From positions 1 to 64,000 of the forward strand of contig NZ_DAIQRQ010000026.1 of the NCBI RefSeq assembly GCF_036786105.1: a stretch of DNA of 64,000 nucleotides, written 5' to 3'. This document shows positions 62,750-64,000 of the stretch, in pieces. The notes under the pieces are model-generated. The model worked only from the letters and a program-made list of their open reading frames with translations, ran no database searches and was not told the origin of the DNA. The stretch's first letter is position 1. Each line of letters starts with the position of its first letter. This DNA comes from Ohtaekwangia sp036786105 (GTDB taxonomy: Bacteria > Bacteroidota > Bacteroidia > Cytophagales > Cyclobacteriaceae). A program made the position numbers and the translations under genes.

Positions 62750-63433
62750 TCAGAGAAAAATATCAAAGTTGTAGCCCTTCTCTTTCAATTCGAAATACTT
62801 CTTCTTATTGAACTGGAACAATCGCGCAGGCCTTCCGGATTTCTTCTGCACAGACTCCTCAAGTTCTTCAAGAAAGCCATAAGCCATTATCTTCTTTTTG
62901 AAATTCCGCCTGTCGATATCCTGGTCTAACAGGATCTGGTATAATTTTTCAAGATCAGAGAACGGGAATTTTTTATCGAGTAATTCAAAGCCTATGGGCT
63001 CGTATGCAAGTTTGCCACGCAGGCGTTTGATGGCTGTATCCAGAATGGTTTTATGATCAAAGGCGAGACGCGGCAGCTTCTTGATGCCGAACCACGCAAC
63101 ATCTTCTGCATCGGTTTGTGCGAGCAATTGGTAGTCAGTCGGGCGCACCAATCCGAAATAAGCAATGGATATAACCCGGTTGCGGGGATCTCGATCAGGC
63201 TTACCAAAAGAGTATAATTGCTCAAGGTAATTAACATCTATACCGGCTTCCTCCTGCAGTTCGCGGGTTACAGCATCTTCAAGGGACTCATCATCTTTTA
63301 CAAGTCCTCCAGGCAGGGCCCAGAATTTTTGAAAGGGCTCGAACTTTCGTTTGATCAGCAGAATGGAGATACCCTGCTCGGGATCATATCCAAAAACAAC
63401 GGCATCCACTGATACTTTGATAGATTGCTTCAT
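62750..63433 (-). CDS. nrtR: NrtR-like Nudix transcriptional regulator
   Basis: A 227-residue protein. An N-terminal Nudix domain (PGGLVKDDESLEDAVTRELQ then EEAGID) is followed by a C-terminal winged-helix region (about 145-227, DIDRRNFKKKIMAYGFLEEL, SGRPARLFQFNKKKYFELKE). This is the layout of NrtR, the NAD-metabolism repressor that responds to ADP-ribose, and of the related AraR-type regulators. The Nudix box here has all consensus residues (G-x5-E-x7-REU-x-EE-x-G), whereas many NrtR proteins have lost them, so it may keep hydrolase activity. It stands just upstream of the NAD salvage genes in the same direction, with two palindromes in between. Confidence 0.85.
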   Translation of the reverse strand: MKQSIKVSVDAVVFGYDPEQGISILLIKRKFEPFQKFWALPGGLVKDDESLEDAVTRELQEEAGIDVNYLEQLYSFGKPDRDPRNRVISIAYFGLVRPTDYQLLAQTDAEDVAWFGIKKLPRLAFDHKTILDTAIKRLRGKLAYEPIGFELLDKKFPFSDLEKLYQILLDQDIDRRNFKKKIMAYGFLEELEESVQKKSGRPARLFQFNKKKYFELKEKGYNFDIFL

Positions 63434-63495
63434 GTTGCATAAAGTGAAGCAATTTTATGAATTGAAGCAAGGGATACGAGAATGAACGATATATA

Positions 63496-63840
63496 CTAGT
63501 TGTGCGGCCAGTCAGCCAGAAGTCGGTCGTGTTGCAGCCGCTTTTGTCCCTGGCGTGTGAGCTTTAGAAGGAAAAGACGTTTTCTGTAAGGTGGCGTAAC
63601 GGTACGAATGAAACTGCGGGCTTCCAAGTCGAGCTTTACCTGTAATACATACCAGGTAATGTCGCTATCAATAGAATCGGTAAAATCTTTCAGCGCTTTT
63701 TCGAGTAATGTATTTAATGTTATCGGCTCTTCAGTATCAAGTGCCGACAATATATAGGTCGCTAATGTCTTGTAGTAGGACTCCGTCATCGTTATACCTT
63801 TGCGACCATCGGGCCTAAGGGTCACCATCTCACTTTTCAT
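63496..63840 (-). CDS. Small winged-helix-like hypothetical protein
   Basis: A 114-residue basic soluble protein (ATG at 63840; an internal start at MTESYYKTLATYILSAL is possible). The helical pattern TLNTLLEKALKDF ... SDITWYVLQVKLDLEARSFI ... PYRKRLFLLKLTRQGQKRLQ, with a beta-wing-like KRLFLLKLT before the last helix, resembles winged-helix DNA-binding domains such as PadR/MarR-like folds. No family is recognised with confidence. It is 62 bp upstream of nrtR in the same direction. Confidence 0.6.
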   Translation of the reverse strand: MKSEMVTLRPDGRKGITMTESYYKTLATYILSALDTEEPITLNTLLEKALKDFTDSIDSDITWYVLQVKLDLEARSFIRTVTPPYRKRLFLLKLTRQGQKRLQHDRLLADWPHN

Positions 63841-63919
63841 ACTCCAATTGAATGAGGTAAATGTATGGCGTTACAACGTATAATTATCGGAACAAACATG
63901 CCTTTTATCTAAAAAAACG

Positions 63920-64000
63920 ATGCCGGTAATTGACTTTTCGACTAATCCGGAAAAAGTGTCGATCAATCAGAATGCCTTCAGCTTCAACGCAATTTATGGT
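63920..64000 (+). CDS. Start of a gene cut by the window edge
   Basis: An ATG at 63920 opens a frame (MPVIDFSTNPEKVSINQNAF) that runs 27 codons to the end of the window without a stop. It is divergent from the gene at 63496-63840. Too short to identify. Confidence 0.4.
   Translation, partial: MPVIDFSTNPEKVSINQNAFSFNAIYG

Overview
The window comes from a member of the Bacteroidota, probably a Cytophagales-type soil or water bacterium. The evidence is SusC/SusD pairs, many Sec- or lipobox-bearing outer-membrane and periplasmic proteins, TAnnTTTG-type promoters in place of E. coli -35/-10 boxes, and starts that lack clear Shine-Dalgarno sequences. No rRNA, tRNA, CRISPR array, transposase or integrase was seen. 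One 100-N scaffold gap lies at 58401-58500.

About 1-3.6 kb: a small SpoIIAA/STAS-like protein, a membrane GAF sensor with no output domain, and a SnoaL-like protein. About 3.9-28 kb is a long minus-strand run for alpha-glucoside use. Read in transcription order it holds SusC, SusD, an IPT/TIG lipoprotein, two giant FG-GAP/ASPIC-UnbV lipoproteins, a secreted GH65 hydrolase of the kojibiose-hydrolase type, a vanadium-haloperoxidase/PAP2-like lipoprotein, an aquaglyceroporin, an SplB-like radical SAM protein and a DUF3179 protein. It ends with a cytoplasmic module: ROK sugar kinase, PfkB kinase, beta-phosphoglucomutase and GH65 maltose-type phosphorylase. A secreted GH13 amylase is divergent from susC (28.2-30.1 kb). 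A LacI regulator, GH31 alpha-glucosidase, GPH/SLC45-type sugar transporter and CBM48-like esterase lie on the plus strand at 39.5-45.8 kb. Together they suggest extracellular alpha-glucan cleavage, outer-membrane import, and then either phosphorolysis (beta-glucose-1-phosphate to glucose-6-phosphate) or hydrolysis followed by glucose phosphorylation.

About 30-39 kb holds housekeeping and envelope genes: an MBL-fold hydrolase, a pair of DUF3857/transglutaminase-type exported proteins, a small membrane protein and an MscS channel. The DUF3857 pair is bracketed by an exact 76-bp direct repeat that copies the 3' end of the MBL gene, marking a 4.7-kb insertion or duplication. About 45.9-50.8 kb holds a lipoprotein, MsrA, and a YfiR protein beside a HAMP-GAF-PAS sensor that has no catalytic output. 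About 51.3-57.5 kb is iron-related: a PepSY membrane protein, TonB siderophore receptor, DUF6686-like protein, NarL-type response regulator and ferritin.

About 58.7-63.4 kb is an NAD salvage locus: an NrtR-like Nudix regulator, DUF4291 protein, bifunctional NMN adenylyltransferase/Nudix, nicotinamide phosphoribosyltransferase and PRPP synthetase. Two matching 9-5-9 palindromes lie in front of the biosynthetic genes. At least three families of short dispersed intergenic repeats occur across the window, and one of them sits next to the scaffold gap.
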